A stretch of DNA of 64,000 nucleotides, from NCBI RefSeq assembly GCF_902859805.1, contig NZ_CADIKC010000021.1, positions 1 through 64,000 of the forward strand. The letters run 5' to 3'. Numbering within the stretch: position 1 is the stretch's first letter; the number at the start of each line of letters is the position of its first letter. The stretch is from Paraburkholderia sediminicola (GTDB lineage Bacteria; Pseudomonadota; Gammaproteobacteria; Burkholderiales; Burkholderiaceae). Of this stretch, positions 62,359 to 64,000 are shown piece after piece. Below the pieces are notes generated by a model, which ran no database searches, had not been told where the DNA came from, and worked only from the letters and a program-made list of their open reading frames with translations. Position numbers and translations under genes: made by a program.

Positions 62359-64000
62359 TCAGAACTTATACGTTGCGCCGATTTGCGCGAAACGGCCAAT
62401 GTACGTATAGATCGACTGATCGTACCCGTTCTGATCCAACGTGCCATTCGCAAAGATCGGATCGTACGGCGGCGTACGGTTGAAGATGTTGTCGATACCG
62501 CCGTAGATCGTCCAGTGCTTGAAGCCCGTGTACGTCATCATCAGGTTGAACTGGCTGTACGATCCCACCTTGCTCGGCCCCGACGGATTCAGATTCTGCG
62601 CGTACGGACCCGTGAACTGCCACGTCAACGCTGCGTCGAACTTATGATACGTCCAGTCCAGCGTAGTGTTGCCCTTCCAGCGCGGGAAGCTGCCGCCGAA
62701 CGGTTGCGTGAGGGTGAAGTTGTTACCCGCGCCGTTCACCGGTGCGCCCCCCAGGAAGCCGATCTTGAAGCTGTTCACATAAGCCCAGTCAGTCGACAGG
62801 GTGAACGTACCGGCGGTCGTGGTCGGCAGCGCCTGACGGAACGTGCCTTCGAAGCCGTTCGTGTCGAGGTAGCCGAGGTTCTGATACGGAATCACCTTGT
62901 ACAGCACGTCGCCCGTGGTCGGATCGGTAGCAACCTGCGAAGGCGAACCCTGGCCGATCACGTTATCGACGCGAATCTTGTACCAGTCAAGGCCGACATC
63001 AGTCGTGCGGGTCGGTGACAACTGGAAGCCGATGTTGAAGTTGCGCGTACGCTCCGGCGCCAGATTCGGATTACCCTCGGTGATCGAGGTGTAGTTCAGA
63101 CCGGTGTTCGGATCCACCTGAATTCCGAGCGTTTGCGATTTGCTGTTTTCGACGAACGTCGGCGCACGGAAACCGCGGTCATACGACGTGTACATCGTCA
63201 ACGCCTGAACCGGCTGATAGCGCAACGCGAAGCGCGGCGAGAACGCACCACCCACATCGCTGTAGTGGTCGTAACGGCCCGACTGACTGAATGTCAGGTT
63301 GCGCACAATCGGAATATCCACCTGGTAATACACGGCCGCCACATTGCGCTGGCCGTTCACCGTCTGGAGATTCGGATTGATGACCTGGCCCGACAGGAAT
63401 GCCGCACCCGGCGTGAGCACTTCGCTCTGGTGCGTGAACTGCGCGCCGAACCCGAGACCCACGTCGCCCGCCGGCAGGTGGAACAGCTCCGGCGTCGACA
63501 ACGTCGCGTCAACCGTATCGAGCTTCGAGATACCCAGGTTGTCCGCATCCTGGTACAGCCCGTTGAACGCATTGGGCGTAGCCGACGGATTCGCGAAATT
63601 CAGCGTACCGTTCTGGTAAATGTTGGCCAGTGCGGCGGAGTTCAGCTGGTTCGTGTAGGTGTTCGCGACCGTGCTTTGCGAGTGGCTGACCGACGTCGCC
63701 CAATCCCATTCACCGTTCGGCAGGTTGAACGAACCCTTGACGCCTGTGGATGCGCGCCAGTACGTGGCATCCGTCTTTTCCGCGATCGTGTTCGGGAAAG
63801 CATAGGTGAGTGGCGTGCCAACCCCGAACGGGTTGTACGGGTTAGTCGCCGGCACAACAGTGCTGAACGGGACGAGCAGCTTTGTCTGCGGGTTCAACAC
63901 CAGCGTCGGATTCTGCGGATTGCCAACCACATTGCCCCACAAACCATCGTTGGTCGTGGTCGTGTTTCTGCTGATCAGGAAGTCGCCGAATGCAGTGGTC
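62359..64000 (-). CDS. TonB-dependent outer-membrane receptor, C-terminal part (5' end outside window)
   Basis: The frame is open to the right edge, giving about 547 residues of beta-barrel. It contains typical receptor strands (SGRYDHYSDVGGAFSPRFALRYQP, MYTSYDRGFRAPTFVENSKS, NPNLAPERTRNFNIGFQ, FEGTFRQALP) and the C-terminal IDNIFNRTPPYDP ... IGATYKF. The plug domain is missing only because of the window edge. The family imports siderophores, vitamins, carbohydrates or peptides. It reads in the same direction as the yejABEF-tld operon, 212 bp upstream of it, so it may supply that system's outer-membrane entry. Confidence 0.9.
   Translation of the reverse strand, partial: TTAFGDFLISRNTTTTNDGLWGNVVGNPQNPTLVLNPQTKLLVPFSTVVPATNPYNPFGVGTPLTYAFPNTIAEKTDATYWRASTGVKGSFNLPNGEWDWATSVSHSQSTVANTYTNQLNSAALANIYQNGTLNFANPSATPNAFNGLYQDADNLGISKLDTVDATLSTPELFHLPAGDVGLGFGAQFTHQSEVLTPGAAFLSGQVINPNLQTVNGQRNVAAVYYQVDIPIVRNLTFSQSGRYDHYSDVGGAFSPRFALRYQPVQALTMYTSYDRGFRAPTFVENSKSQTLGIQVDPNTGLNYTSITEGNPNLAPERTRNFNIGFQLSPTRTTDVGLDWYKIRVDNVIGQGSPSQVATDPTTGDVLYKVIPYQNLGYLDTNGFEGTFRQALPTTTAGTFTLSTDWAYVNSFKIGFLGGAPVNGAGNNFTLTQPFGGSFPRWKGNTTLDWTYHKFDAALTWQFTGPYAQNLNPSGPSKVGSYSQFNLMMTYTGFKHWTIYGGIDNIFNRTPPYDPIFANGTLDQNGYDQSIYTYIGRFAQIGATYKF

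Overview
The window looks like chromosomal DNA of a Paraburkholderia/Burkholderia-type betaproteobacterium. The evidence is a high G+C content, four trimeric porins of the Burkholderia type, small secreted proteins of the DUF4148 and DUF2968 kinds, many LysR regulators, and a bacterial 3-hydroxyanthranilate pathway operon of the Burkholderia/Pseudomonas sort. No rRNA, tRNA or CRISPR array was seen.

Layout. (a) 1-1240: the end of an IS3-like element abuts a long, nearly palindromic repeat (copy A) whose centre carries about 460 bp of 6- and 9-base tandem repeats. (b) 1245-14729: an apparent GntR-controlled catabolic locus. It holds a NitT/TauT-type ABC importer, two VOC-fold enzymes, a fumarylacetoacetate-hydrolase-family protein, a DapA-family lyase, an alpha/beta hydrolase, a 2-hydroxyacid dehydrogenase, two porins, an LVIVD-repeat protein and a cytochrome c. 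GTATAC-centred sites recur in its three promoter regions. The substrate is unknown. (c) 14735-15380: copy B of the palindromic repeat, lying exactly between two convergent genes. (d) 15386-26458, minus strand: kynureninase, the complete 3-hydroxyanthranilate-to-pyruvate/acetyl-CoA route (nbaC-J type), an amino acid permease and a LysR regulator, with a textbook T-N11-A box in front of the first enzyme gene. (e) 26659-32515: singletons: a DUF1328 membrane peptide, a GNAT, a LysR/EamA exporter pair, an unusual RmlC-like protein whose catalytic Tyr position is Trp, a GlxA-type regulator, and an A+T-rich gap with two operator-like inverted repeats. (f) 32872-40699, plus strand: LysR, an OmpR-type response regulator with no adjacent kinase, then a tripartite RND efflux system (pump, adaptor, outer-membrane factor). 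(g) 40823-49190: two porins, small secreted proteins and a lipoprotein, DUF2968, and a two-component operon that also encodes a second regulator whose receiver has lost its phosphorylation residues.

(h) 49248-64000, all on the minus strand: a TonB-dependent receptor (cut by the window edge), then nine very tightly packed genes: yejA, yejB, yejE, yejF, tldD-like, tldE-like, two GNAT acetyltransferases and an RND pump without its own adaptor. Gaps between the nine are at most 13 bp and several genes overlap. Read as one unit, it runs from outer-membrane uptake through periplasmic binding, ABC import, TldD/E peptide cleavage and N-acetylation to efflux. Each step has a precedent in microcin C / microcin B17 biology, but I know of no described system with this combination, so it is the best candidate for a new peptide-handling or peptide-antibiotic resistance system. 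That functional reading is inference from family membership and gene order.
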